Part shown: positions 32,616-40,926 of the stretch, in pieces
Layout: each line of letters begins with the position of its first letter
How positions within the stretch are numbered: the first letter of the stretch is position 1
Made by a program: the position numbers and the translations under genes
Source of the DNA: Chitinimonas koreensis
Lineage (GTDB): Bacteria; Pseudomonadota; Gammaproteobacteria; Burkholderiales; Chitinimonadaceae
Reading direction: 5' to 3'
Length of the DNA stretch: 64,000 nt
Assembly: GCF_014353015.1 (NCBI RefSeq)
Contig: NZ_CP060704.1
Coordinates: forward strand, 1,017,001-1,081,000
The notes under the pieces: generated by a model
Seen by the model: only the letters and a program-made list of their open reading frames with translations
Database searches by the model: none
Told to the model about the DNA's origin: nothing

Positions 32616-34085
32616 ATGTCCATGAAGATCCTCCACGTCGCCGCCGAATGCTTCCCCCTGCTCAAGACCGGCGGCCTGGCCGACGTGGTCGGCGCGCTGC
32701 CGGCGGCGCAGCGGGCGGCCGGCGCCGACGCGCGGGTGCTGCTGCCGGGCTTTCCCGGCATCCGCGCCGGCCTCCTGGACGCGCGGCCGGTCGGCACGCT
32801 GCCGCCCAAGTTCGGCCCCGGCCCGATCGTGCTGTGGCAGGGCCGCCTGCCCAACGGCGTGCCGGCCTACGTGATCGACGCGCCGATGCTGTATGCGCGC
32901 GACGGCAATCCCTATGCCGACGCGCAGCAGCAGCCCTATGCCGACAACCATCGCCGCTTCGCCCTCTTGGGCCGGGTGGCGGCGCAGGTGGCCGAGGGCT
33001 TCGCCGACGACTGGCTGCCCGAGGTGCTGCACGGCCACGACTGGCACGCGGGCCTGGCGCCGGCCTATCTGCGCCAGTTCGCCATGGTCAGCGGCCGCGA
33101 GGTGCCGGCCACGGTGTTCACCGTGCACAACCTGGCCTACCAGGGCGTGTTCCCGGCGGCCTGCTTCGGCGAGCTGGACCTGCCGCCCGGCTTCATGCAG
33201 ATGAATGGCCTCGAGTTCCACGGCCAGGTCAGCTTCATCAAGGCCGGCCTCTATTACAGCGACCAGCTCGCCACGGTCAGTCCGAGCTATGCGCGCGAGA
33301 TCCAGACCGCCGAGCACGGCTGCGGCCTGGGCGGCCTGCTGGCCGGCCGGGCCAAGACCCTGAGCGGGGTGCTCAACGGCGTCGACGAAGCGCAGTGGAA
33401 CCCGGCCACCGATGCCGCGCTGGCGGCGCCCTACGACGAGGACAAGCCGGCCGGCAAGGCGCGCTGCAAATCGGCGCTGCAGGCCGAGCTGGGCCTCGCT
33501 GCCGAGCCCGGCGCGCTGCTGTTCGGCGTGGTCAGCCGGCTGACCGAGCAGAAGGGCCTGAACCTGGTGCTGGCCGGCGCCGAGGCGCTGCTGGCCGGCG
33601 GCGGCCAGCTGGTGGTGCTGGGCAGCGGCGATCCGGCGCTCGAAGCGGGCTTCCGCACGCTGGCCGCCGCCATGCCCGAGCGGGTGGCGGTGCGGCTCGG
33701 CTTCGACGAGGCGCTGAGCCACCGCATCTTCGGCGGCTGCGACGTGGCGCTGGTGCCGTCGCGGTTCGAACCGTGCGGCCTGACCCAGCTCTACGGCCTG
33801 CGCTACGGCACGCTGCCGCTGGTGCGCCGCACCGGCGGCCTGGCCGATACGGTGGCCGACTGCAGCCTGGAGAACCTGGCCGACGGCACGGCGACCGGCT
33901 TCGTGTTCGAGCGCTTCGAACAGGCCGACTTCGACGCCGCGGTGCGCCGCGCCTACGCGCTGCACGCCGACCCGGTGCGCTGGCGCGAGGTGCGCCGCAG
34001 CGCGATGCGCCAGCGCTTCGGCTGGGACGGGCCGGCGGCGCAGTATCTCGAGCTGTATCGCAAGGCGATCGCGCGGGCGCGCTAG
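32616..34085 (+). CDS. glgA: glycogen synthase
   Basis: 489 residues, GT5 family, transferring glucose from ADP-glucose to glycogen. The ADP-glucose binding KTGGLADVVGALP is near the N-terminus, with HGHDWHAGLAP and FTVHNLAYQG in the first Rossmann domain. In the second are SRLTEQKGLNLVL, PSRFEPCGLTQLYGLRYGTL with the catalytic Glu, and RRTGGLADTV. The start is ATG 32616 or 32622 (MKILHVAAE). No glgB or glgP lies in the window. Confidence 0.96.
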   Translation: MSMKILHVAAECFPLLKTGGLADVVGALPAAQRAAGADARVLLPGFPGIRAGLLDARPVGTLPPKFGPGPIVLWQGRLPNGVPAYVIDAPMLYARDGNPYADAQQQPYADNHRRFALLGRVAAQVAEGFADDWLPEVLHGHDWHAGLAPAYLRQFAMVSGREVPATVFTVHNLAYQGVFPAACFGELDLPPGFMQMNGLEFHGQVSFIKAGLYYSDQLATVSPSYAREIQTAEHGCGLGGLLAGRAKTLSGVLNGVDEAQWNPATDAALAAPYDEDKPAGKARCKSALQAELGLAAEPGALLFGVVSRLTEQKGLNLVLAGAEALLAGGGQLVVLGSGDPALEAGFRTLAAAMPERVAVRLGFDEALSHRIFGGCDVALVPSRFEPCGLTQLYGLRYGTLPLVRRTGGLADTVADCSLENLADGTATGFVFERFEQADFDAAVRRAYALHADPVRWREVRRSAMRQRFGWDGPAAQYLELYRKAIARAR

Positions 34086-34111
34086 GGCATCTCGCTTGCC
34101 GCTGTCGTTTG

Positions 34112-34182
34112 CGTAGGAGCGGCTTCAGCCGCGAATGGCCATCGTGGAATCCCGGCCATTCGCGGCTGAAGCCGCTCCTACG
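34112..34182. repeat. perfect 29-bp inverted REP pair (REPIN-like)
   Basis: CGTAGGAGCGGCTTCAGCCG continuing to 34140 is repeated exactly inverted at 34154-34182. Each arm itself forms a hairpin (GCGGCTTCAGCCGC) headed by GTAG. A solitary relative lies at 52993-53021. This is the two-REP arrangement seen in REPINs mobilised by RAYT transposases; no such transposase is in the window. Confidence 0.8.
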
Positions 34183-34196
34183 AGATCTGGCTGCCG

Positions 34197-34261
34197 GAGG
34201 TCGGACTCCGGTCCGACGGCGCCGCAGGCCGGGATCGCTGTCGGACTGAAGTCCGACCTAC
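34197..34261. repeat. second REP pair with a different stem
   Basis: GTCGGACTCCGGTCCGAC (34200-34217) and GTCGGACTGAAGTCCGAC (34240-34257) form two hairpins. The second, read on the minus strand, is headed by GTAG. It lies 15 bases after the previous pair. Together they occupy the first half of the 385-base gap between glgA and the lipoprotein gene; the rest (34262-34470) shows no gene. Confidence 0.65.
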
Positions 34262-34470
34262 CGCTCAAATCCGGCCGGCCATTCGTACGGCGGATCGCCA
34301 GGCGGCGAGGGGCATATCCTCCGGACATGCCATCCGGCCGCGCCGCGTCACAAATCGCTAACCGTTTTTACCGATCCCTCGCATCCCCGACACACTTGGC
34401 CAACGCGCGCCGCCCAAGCTCGCTCCGTTTCGCCCGGCTGGCGGGCGATGTTTCGAGCGAGGGATCGGGT

Positions 34471-35757
34471 ATGCAAAGGCGTGGGTGGCGATGGACGGCG
34501 GGCGTGCTGGGGCTGGGCGCGGCGCTGCTGGGGCTGGCGGGCTGCAATGTGAAGGGTGACGACGGCGACAGCATCCACCCCAATATCCGCGTGGTGAACC
34601 TGCTGCCCGACCAGGCCACGGTCGACGTGCTGCTGAACGACAGCGAGAAGTTCAGCGACGTCGGCTTCGGCACGGCGACCCGCTACCAGGACAATCCGTG
34701 GGCGACCTACACGGTCGAGGTGAACAGCGCCGCCGGCAGCCAGCTCGGCAGCTTCAGCCTGGCGACCGACCAGGGCGGCCATCACACCGTCTACCTGTAC
34801 GGCAGCGGCAGCAAGCTGTCCTACAGCATCGTCGGCGAGGGCTCGCAGAGCGTGACCGACGGCAAGTTCGTGGTGCGCACGCTGATGGCCGGCTCGCAGC
34901 TGCCGGGCTACGACCTCTACCTCACCGCCGCCGGCGACGACATCGCCGGCCTCACGCCGACGCTCTACGCCGCGGCTTCCGGTTCGCTGACCAGCTACAG
35001 CGGCGAGCTGGCCGCCGGCGACTGGCGCGTGCGGCTGACCACCGCCGGTACCAAGACGGTGGTGTACGACCGCACCGTCAACTTCGGCGCCAAGAGCGCC
35101 AGCACGCTGGTGCTGTACTCGTCCGGCAGCGCGGTGCTGCCGACGGTGATGCGCATGCGCTACGACGACGACAGCGCCGAGGCGCTGCCCAATACGCTGA
35201 GCCGGCTGCGGGTGGTGCAGGGCACGCCCGACGTGGCGGCGGCGCGGGTGGCGGTCGACGGCGCCACGATCTACCAGAGCGTGCCGTTCGCCGGCGTGAC
35301 CAATTACGCGATCGTCGCGGCCGGCTCGCGCACGCTCGGCTTCGGCGACGAGAGCGGCGGCGCGCTGTTCACCACGCTCGACGCCGCGCTGGCGGCCGGC
35401 CGCGACTACTCGGTGTTCCTGCGCGGCACGGCTGGCGCGGCCTCGGCGCTGCTGCTGGAGGACGCCAACCTGCCGGTGTCGAGCACCCAGGTGCGCGGCC
35501 GCTTCGTCAACGCCGCGGCCGACGTGGCCGGCGCCGACGTGGTGGTCAACTACCAGCCGCTGGTCAGCGCGCTGGGCGGCGGCGCGGCCACCGCGCTCGA
35601 CAGCCTCGAGGCGCTGGCCTATCCGCTGTCGTTCAGCAGCGGCGGCACGGCGCTGGCGGCGCTGACCACCGATACGCTGGCGGCCGGCGGCAGCTATACC
35701 TTCGCGCTGATCGGGGCGGGCGGGCAGTACCGGGCGGTGTACTACAAGACCAATTGA
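34471..35757 (+). CDS. DUF4397 domain-containing lipoprotein
   Basis: 428 residues. The start at 34471 gives a lipoprotein signal peptide with the lipobox LAGC (Cys25), followed by NVKGDDGD, where Asn at +2 favours outer-membrane sorting. The mature protein has three similar blocks, beginning IRVVNLLPDQATVDVLLND, SRLRVVQGTPDVAAARVAVD and VRGRFVNAAADVAGADVVVN. These are beta-rich repeats matching the DUF4397 pattern. The function is unknown; a surface or periplasmic binding role is a guess. An open frame extends upstream to 34135 but lies in REP sequence and is not coding. Confidence 0.85.
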   Translation: MQRRGWRWTAGVLGLGAALLGLAGCNVKGDDGDSIHPNIRVVNLLPDQATVDVLLNDSEKFSDVGFGTATRYQDNPWATYTVEVNSAAGSQLGSFSLATDQGGHHTVYLYGSGSKLSYSIVGEGSQSVTDGKFVVRTLMAGSQLPGYDLYLTAAGDDIAGLTPTLYAAASGSLTSYSGELAAGDWRVRLTTAGTKTVVYDRTVNFGAKSASTLVLYSSGSAVLPTVMRMRYDDDSAEALPNTLSRLRVVQGTPDVAAARVAVDGATIYQSVPFAGVTNYAIVAAGSRTLGFGDESGGALFTTLDAALAAGRDYSVFLRGTAGAASALLLEDANLPVSSTQVRGRFVNAAADVAGADVVVNYQPLVSALGGGAATALDSLEALAYPLSFSSGGTALAALTTDTLAAGGSYTFALIGAGGQYRAVYYKTN

Positions 35758-35769
35758 GGCGGCTGAACA

Positions 35770-35796
35770 GGCCGGGAATCATTCCCGACCTACGGC
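35770..35796 (-). repeat. solitary GTAG REP hairpin
   Basis: Read on the minus strand this is GTAG followed by GTCGGGAATGATTCCCGGCC, nearly the same stem as the pair at 20865-20931. It lies between the convergent lipoprotein and pepP genes. Confidence 0.65.
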
Positions 35797-35801
35797 TTTC
35801 G

Positions 35802-35877
35802 CCGCGGAGGACGCCGAGGACGCGGAGGAAGGGCGCGCAATGGGTCTGCCCCGCTGCGTCCTCGGCGTCCTCCGCGG
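35802..35877. repeat. 22-bp inverted repeat between convergent genes
   Basis: CCGCGGAGGACGCCGAGGAC (start of the 22-base arm 35802-35823) is matched exactly inverted at 35856-35877. The 32-base spacer has no gene. Lying between two convergent genes it could serve as a bidirectional terminator, although T runs are weak; it also resembles dispersed GAGGACGC-type bacterial repeats. Confidence 0.6.
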
Positions 35878-35921
35878 TAAAGCTTTTCCGATCGTACCGA
35901 CAGGCTCGAGACAGCCTGGCT

Positions 35922-37310
35922 TCAGGCGCTCGCCAGCGCCTCGACCTCGGCGATGGTCTTGGGGATCGGCTTGCCCAGCACGCGGGCGCCGTCGGCCGTC
36001 ACCAGCACGTCGTCCTCGATGCGGATGCCGCCGAAATCGGCGAACTGGCGCGCCACCGCGTAGTCGATCTGGCCGGCATGGCGGCCTTCGGCTTCCCAGC
36101 GCTCGATCAGCGCCGGGATGAAGTAGGCGCCCGGTTCCACCGTCACCACCCAGCCCTCGCGCAGCGGACGGCCCAGCCGCAGCGAGCGGCGGCCGAAGTC
36201 GGCGCTGCGCGTCACGCCTTCGCCGTAGCCGACGCGGTCCTCGCCGAGGCCTTCCAGGTCGTGCACGTCGAGCCCGATCAGGTGGCCCAGGCCGTGCGGG
36301 AACACCAGCGCATAGGCGCCGCTGGCCACCACCTCGGCGGCGTCGCCGCGGAACAGCCCGAGCGGCGCCAGGCCCTCGACCAGCACCCGCGCGGCCAGGT
36401 CGTGCACTTCGCGGTAGGGCACGCCCGGCTTCATCGCGGCGATGGCGGCCAGCTGGGCGTCGAGCACCGCCTGGTAGACCACCTTCTGCCGCTCGTTGAA
36501 GCGGCCGCCGACCGGGATGGTGCGGGTGATGTCGCTGGCGTAGTGCAGCGGGCTCTCGGCGCCGGCGTCGTTGACCACCAGGTCGCCCGACTTCAGCACA
36601 TGGCCGTGGCCATGGTTGTGCAGGATGTGGCCGTCGCGGCTGAAGATGATGTTGTAGGCCAGCGCCCGGCCCTGGCTCGCGGCCAGGCCCTGCATCAGGC
36701 CGACGATCTCCTGCTCGCGCACGCCCGGCCGGGCCGAGCGCAGCGCCAGGAGGTGCATGCGGTAGGCGATCTCGAGCGCGTTCTCCATCTCGGCGATCTC
36801 GGCCGCCGACTTGACCGCGCGCAGCTCGATCACCGCGCGCGCCAGCGCATCGGATGCGCCGGCGTCGATCGCCGCCACCGGCTGGTCGAGCAGCGCGGCC
36901 AGCTGGATGCGCTGCTCGCCGCGGTAGGGCGGCAGGTAGTGCACGCTGCGGCCCTGGCCGCGCGCGGCGGCGATCGCGCCGGCCAGCGCGGCGAGGCCCT
37001 CGGTGCGCGCGACCGCGACCTCGGCCGCCTGTTCGGCCAGCGTCGGCAGCGGGCCGGTCCAGACGATGCTGTCGAGCCCGCCGTCGTCGCCGAACAGCAC
37101 GGCTTCGCCGCTGTCGGCGTCGATCAGCGCGGCGAGGCCGGGCAGGTCGAGGCCGAAGAAGTAGAGGAAGCTCGAATCCTGCCGGAACGGGTAGATGTTG
37201 TCGGTGTAGTTGAACGGGCTGTCGACGTTGCCGATCAGCAGGATCAGGCCGGAACCCACCTTCTGGGCGAGTTCGGCGCGGCGGGCGCGGTAGGTGTCGG
37301 GAGAGAACAT
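35922..37310 (-). CDS. pepP: Xaa-Pro aminopeptidase (M24B)
   Basis: 462 residues, aminopeptidase P of the bacterial short form, removing an N-terminal residue before proline. The N-terminal domain (about 1-165) begins MFSPDTYRARRAELAQKVGS and contains SFLYFFGLDLPG. The pita-bread domain has all metal ligands: VVNDAGAESPLHYASDITRT, FPHGLGHLIGLDVHD, TVEPGAYF and GGIRIEDDVLV. The ATG at 37310 is the family-typical start, 17 codons inside a longer open frame. It is convergent with the DUF4397 lipoprotein and divergent from argJ. Confidence 0.95.
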   Translation of the reverse strand: MFSPDTYRARRAELAQKVGSGLILLIGNVDSPFNYTDNIYPFRQDSSFLYFFGLDLPGLAALIDADSGEAVLFGDDGGLDSIVWTGPLPTLAEQAAEVAVARTEGLAALAGAIAAARGQGRSVHYLPPYRGEQRIQLAALLDQPVAAIDAGASDALARAVIELRAVKSAAEIAEMENALEIAYRMHLLALRSARPGVREQEIVGLMQGLAASQGRALAYNIIFSRDGHILHNHGHGHVLKSGDLVVNDAGAESPLHYASDITRTIPVGGRFNERQKVVYQAVLDAQLAAIAAMKPGVPYREVHDLAARVLVEGLAPLGLFRGDAAEVVASGAYALVFPHGLGHLIGLDVHDLEGLGEDRVGYGEGVTRSADFGRRSLRLGRPLREGWVVTVEPGAYFIPALIERWEAEGRHAGQIDYAVARQFADFGGIRIEDDVLVTADGARVLGKPIPKTIAEVEALASA

Positions 37311-37513
37311 GGAATGCTCGCGGGCTGGGGTAGGCGCGCATGATCCCAGAGCCGCCGGCAAATGTGGATAGCCGCTGCGCCGGCGCGGCCCCCGCAGCCG
37401 TTCGCCGCAACAATTCTTTTTGCCTGGCCCGGCCGCTGGGCGGATTAAAATCCCGGCTTTCCGCAGCGCAACAAATCGCGCCCTTCCTCGCCCAAGAAAA
37501 CAGGACGACCGCC

Positions 37514-38737
37514 ATGCCCGTGAATCTCGCCGCTCCCGATCCTTCCACCCTGCACGCCGTGCCCGGCGTGACGCTCGGCATCGCCTCGGCCGGCATCAAG
37601 CGACCGGGCCGCAAGGACGTGCTGGTGATGAAGCTGGCGGACGGCGCCCGCGTGGCCGGCGTGTTCACCCGGAACCGCTTCTGCGCCGCCCCGGTGCAGC
37701 TGTGCCGCGAGCACCTGGCCGCCGCCCAGCCGCGCGCGCTGGTGGTCAACACCGGCAATGCCAACGCCGGCACCGGCCTCGACGGCCGCCGGCGCGCCCA
37801 GGCGGTGTGCGATGCGCTGGCCGGCCTGCTCGATGCGCCGCGCGAGGCGATCCTGCCGTTCTCGACCGGCGTGATCCTCGAGCCCTTGCCGGTCGACAAG
37901 ATCGTCGCCGCGCTGCCGGCCGCGGTCGCCGCGCTGGCGCCGGCCAACTGGGCCGAGGCGGCCGAGGCGATCATGACCACCGACACGGTGGCCAAGGCCG
38001 CCAGCCGCCAGGTCGCCATCGGCGGCGCCACCGTCACCGTGACCGGCATCGCCAAGGGCGCCGGCATGATCCACCCGAACATGGCCACCATGCTCGGCTA
38101 CGTCGCCACCGACGCGATCGTGGCCCAGCCCTTGCTGCAGGCCATCGTCAAGCACGCGGCCGACCGCTCGTTCAACTGCATCACCATCGACGGCGACACC
38201 TCGACCAACGACAGCTTCATGCTGGTCGCCAGCGGCCAGACCGGCGACGCCATCCTCGACGCCGACGGCGCCGACTACCTGGCGCTGCGCGACGCGGTGA
38301 CCGCGGTGGCGCAGGAACTGGCCCAGGCCATCGTGCGCGACGGCGAGGGCGCCACCAAGTTCATGACCGTGCAGGTCGAGGGCGGCCGCGACGAGAGCGA
38401 ATGCAAGGCGGTCGGCTACGCGATCGGCCGCTCGCCGCTGGTGAAGACCGCCTTCTTCGCTTCCGACCCCAACCTGGGCCGCATCCTGGCTGCGATCGGC
38501 TACGCCGGCATCGACGATCTCGACGTCGACAAGCTCGACCTCTACCTCGACGACGTGCTGGTCGCCACCGGCGGCGGCCGCAACCCGGCCTACCGCGAGG
38601 AAGACGGCCAGCGCGTGATGGCCAAGGCCGAGATCCTGATCCGCGTGCTGCTGAACCGCGGCGAGACGGCGGCCACGGTGTGGACCTGCGATTTCTCTTA
38701 CGACTACGTCAAGATCAACGCGGACTACCGCACATGA
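37514..38737 (+). CDS. argJ: glutamate N-acetyltransferase / amino-acid N-acetyltransferase
   Basis: 407 residues, the arginine-pathway enzyme that recycles acetyl groups from N-acetylornithine to glutamate. It matures by self-cleavage at the motif KGAGMIHPNMATML, with nucleophile Thr192. The C-terminus NADYRT is conserved. The beginning PGVTLGIASAGIKRPGRKD fits the family. Whether it also uses acetyl-CoA cannot be told from sequence. The gene overlaps the following GNAT gene by four bases (ATGA). A possible -10 box TAAAAT lies at 37446-37451. Confidence 0.96.
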   Translation: MPVNLAAPDPSTLHAVPGVTLGIASAGIKRPGRKDVLVMKLADGARVAGVFTRNRFCAAPVQLCREHLAAAQPRALVVNTGNANAGTGLDGRRRAQAVCDALAGLLDAPREAILPFSTGVILEPLPVDKIVAALPAAVAALAPANWAEAAEAIMTTDTVAKAASRQVAIGGATVTVTGIAKGAGMIHPNMATMLGYVATDAIVAQPLLQAIVKHAADRSFNCITIDGDTSTNDSFMLVASGQTGDAILDADGADYLALRDAVTAVAQELAQAIVRDGEGATKFMTVQVEGGRDESECKAVGYAIGRSPLVKTAFFASDPNLGRILAAIGYAGIDDLDVDKLDLYLDDVLVATGGGRNPAYREEDGQRVMAKAEILIRVLLNRGETAATVWTCDFSYDYVKINADYRT

Positions 38738-39186
38738 GCATGGTCGAGCTGCGGCCGATGGCGCCGGAGGAGGTCGAGCGGCTGCGCGGCGTCAGCGTGG
38801 CCGAGTTCGCCGACGAGGCGGTGCGCCATGGCCGCTGGACCGCGGCCTCGCGCGACGAGCGCGAAGCGCAGATGCGTGGGCGCCTGCCCAGGACGGCCGA
38901 GGCCGGCGACCATTACCGCGAGGTGGTGTGCGACGGCGCGGTGATCGGCCGGCTGTGGTACAGCCTGGTGGCCGACGAGGCCTACCTGTTCGACATCCTG
39001 ATCGAGCCGGCTTGGCGCGGCCGCGGCCTGGGCCGCGCCGCGATGGCGGCCTTCGAGGCGGAAGCGCGGACGCTCGGCGCGCGCCAGCTGGCGCTCAACG
39101 TGTTCGTCGGCAATGCCGGCGCACGCGGCCTGTACGAGGCGCTCGGCTATGGCGCGATCAGCCAGCAGATGGTGAAAGCCTTGTGA
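38734..39186 (+). CDS. GNAT family N-acetyltransferase
   Basis: 150 residues. The acetyl-CoA loop is IEPAWRGRGLGRAAMAAFEA, and LNVFVGNAGARGLYEALGY is the conserved C-terminal element. Its start overlaps the argJ stop (ATGA). Substrate unknown; despite the argJ neighbour it does not look like ArgA, being short and lacking an amino-acid kinase domain. Confidence 0.87.
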   Translation: MSMVELRPMAPEEVERLRGVSVAEFADEAVRHGRWTAASRDEREAQMRGRLPRTAEAGDHYREVVCDGAVIGRLWYSLVADEAYLFDILIEPAWRGRGLGRAAMAAFEAEARTLGARQLALNVFVGNAGARGLYEALGYGAISQQMVKAL

Positions 39187-39365
39187 TTCGCACTGCTATC
39201 GATGTCGGCTCAGTCTTCGGTGCGGCACCCGGCGGAGCCGGGCGTTCATAGGAGGCTTGGGCCCGGGCTGCGGCTTTCCCTGTTTCATCCCGACTCCCCC
39301 GCCCTCGCCGCCGCTCTTTGGTGATCGTGAATCAGATCGTGCAGCGCTGATCGTGGGCGGCGGTA

Positions 39366-39420
39366 TTGCACTACAGCGTGTCGGGGTATCTAATTCCTTA
39401 CGTATGCTCACTTCGTAAGG
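39366..39420 (+). promoter_or_regulatory. promoter and operator-like palindrome of the toxin-antitoxin pair
   Basis: A possible promoter has TTGCAC (39366-39371) and TATCTA (39387-39392), 15 bases apart. Directly downstream CCTTACG (39396-39402) is repeated inverted as CGTAAGG (39414-39420), which also supplies the Shine-Dalgarno of the antitoxin. AbrB-type antitoxins normally repress their own operon by binding such a palindrome, and this one would occlude both transcription and ribosome binding. Confidence 0.6.
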
Positions 39421-39427
39421 AGTCGCC

Positions 39428-39667
39428 ATGTACACCGCCACCGTGACGAGCAAGGGCCAGACCACCATCCCGGCCGAGCTGCGCGAGCGGCTCGGCATCG
39501 AGCCCGGCACCAAGCTGGTCTTCACCGTGCTGCCCGATGGGCGGGTGGTGATGCGCGTCAAGAATCGCTCGATCCTCGACCTGGCCGGCATGCTGGGCTC
39601 CCCGCCGAGCGGGCCGAAGACGCTCGAGCAGATGGATGCCGAGATTGGCATCGACCGCGGCAGGTAA
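39428..39667 (+). CDS. vapB: AbrB/MazE/SpoVT-type antitoxin
   Basis: 79 residues. The N-terminal swapped-hairpin AbrB domain reads TATVTSKGQTTIPAELRERL followed by GIEPGTKLVFTVLPDGRVVM. The C-terminal half (about 48-79) is the toxin-binding tail. It would neutralise the PIN-domain ribonuclease encoded six bases downstream and repress the operon. The ATG is seven bases after the GTAAGG operator half. The vapB name is by pairing with a PIN toxin. Confidence 0.9.
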   Translation: MYTATVTSKGQTTIPAELRERLGIEPGTKLVFTVLPDGRVVMRVKNRSILDLAGMLGSPPSGPKTLEQMDAEIGIDRGR

Positions 39668-39672
39668 GACGA

Positions 39673-40071
39673 ATGATCGGCCTCGACACCAATGTGCTGC
39701 TGCGTCTCCTGGTCGTCGACGATGAAGCGCAGACCCGCACGGCCAAGCGTCTGCTGGCGGATGCCATCGCGCGCGGCGAGCCGATGTACTGCAATCTGTT
39801 GGTGCTGGCCGAATTTGCCTGGGTGCTGAGCCGTTCCTACGGCTACGACCGCGGCCGGGTCGCCGAAGCGATCGACGCGCTGCTCAATGTGGCGCTGCTC
39901 GAGATCGAACGCGACGACCTGATCGAGGCCGCGTTGGCCGATGCCATCCGCCACAATGCCGACTTCGCCGACGCCCTGATCGGCTGTATCAACCGCGAGG
40001 CCGGCTGCGCCGCGACCTGGACCTTCGATCGCCGCGCGACCCGTCTCGCCACCCATACCTTGCTGACCTGA
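39673..40071 (+). CDS. vapC: PIN-domain ribonuclease toxin
   Basis: 132 residues with the PIN signature: Asp5 in MIGLDTNVLLRLL, Glu47 in VLAEFAWVLS, and Asp97/Asp100 in HNADFADALIGC, the acidic residues that bind Mg. VapC toxins cleave specific RNAs, often initiator tRNA; the target here is unknown. Start ATG lies five bases after the antitoxin stop. The DUF815 gene begins nine bases after its stop, so four genes may form one transcript. Confidence 0.9.
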   Translation: MIGLDTNVLLRLLVVDDEAQTRTAKRLLADAIARGEPMYCNLLVLAEFAWVLSRSYGYDRGRVAEAIDALLNVALLEIERDDLIEAALADAIRHNADFADALIGCINREAGCAATWTFDRRATRLATHTLLT

Positions 40072-40080
40072 TTTGATTCC

Positions 40081-40926
40081 ATGTCCACGCTCGAATCCCT
40101 GCTGCAACGCCTCGACGCCCTGCTGCCTCCACTCGACCGCCAACCCGACTGGACCGCGCCCGCCTTCCGCTGGCGCAAGCGCTCGGTGCTCGGCGTCGCG
40201 GCCGGCTGGCTCGAGGCCGTCCACCAGCCGCACCGCATCCGCCTCTGCGACCTGCAGAACGTCGAACCGCAGAAGGCCGAGATCGACCGCAACACGCGCC
40301 AGTTCGTCGAGGGCCGGCTGGCCAACAACGTGCTGCTGACCGGTGCGCGCGGCACCGGCAAGTCGTCGCTGGTGAAGGCGGTGCTCAACGAATACATGGA
40401 CCGCGGCCTGCGCCTGGTCGAGGTCGACAAGGACGAGCTGCACGAACTGGCCGACCTGGTCGCGCTCTTGGCGCCGCGGCCCGAGAAATTCATCGTGTTC
40501 TGCGACGACCTGAGCTTCGAGGAGGGCGAGGGCGGCTACAAGGCGCTCAAGTCGGTGCTCGACGGCAGCGTCTCGGCCCAGAGCGGCAACGTGCTGATCT
40601 ACGCGACCTCGAATCGCCGCCACCTGCTGCCCGAGTATTTCGACGAGAACGCCCGCACCCGCCACGTCGACGGCGAGATCCATCCGGCCGACAGCGTCGA
40701 GGAGAAGATCAGCCTGTCCGAGCGTTTCGGCCTGTGGCTGAGCTTCTACCCGTTCAGCCAGGACGAGTACCTGGCCGCCGCGCGTCATTGGCTGGCCGAA
40801 TTCGGCCTGAGCGCTTGGAACGAGGCGACCGAGCGCGCCGCGCTCAACTGGGCGCTGGGCCGCGGCTCGCGCTCGGGCCGGGTGGCCTGGCAGTTCGCCC
40901 GCGACTGGGCCGGGCGGCAGGCCTGA
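40081..40926 (+). CDS. DUF815 family AAA-type ATP-binding protein
   Basis: 281 residues. The Walker A motif is GARGTGKSS (88-96), and the Walker B-like segment is FIVFCDDLSFEEGE. A later ATSNRRHLLPEYF and FYPFSQDEYL match the DUF815 pattern of single-domain P-loop ATPases. Function is not established for the family. It lies directly after the vapBC pair and its stop overlaps the start of the next gene (TGATG). A 28-base piece of its 3' end (40871-40898) is duplicated at 43100-43126. Confidence 0.88.
   Translation: MSTLESLLQRLDALLPPLDRQPDWTAPAFRWRKRSVLGVAAGWLEAVHQPHRIRLCDLQNVEPQKAEIDRNTRQFVEGRLANNVLLTGARGTGKSSLVKAVLNEYMDRGLRLVEVDKDELHELADLVALLAPRPEKFIVFCDDLSFEEGEGGYKALKSVLDGSVSAQSGNVLIYATSNRRHLLPEYFDENARTRHVDGEIHPADSVEEKISLSERFGLWLSFYPFSQDEYLAAARHWLAEFGLSAWNEATERAALNWALGRGSRSGRVAWQFARDWAGRQA

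Noticed and set aside
34135..34470. Upstream extension of the DUF4397 lipoprotein frame
   Set aside because: Consists of REP palindromes; the start at 34471 creates a perfect lipoprotein signal.
34698..37343. 881-codon plus-strand frame across the lipoprotein and pepP
   Set aside because: A shadow of one gene and antisense of the other; no motif.
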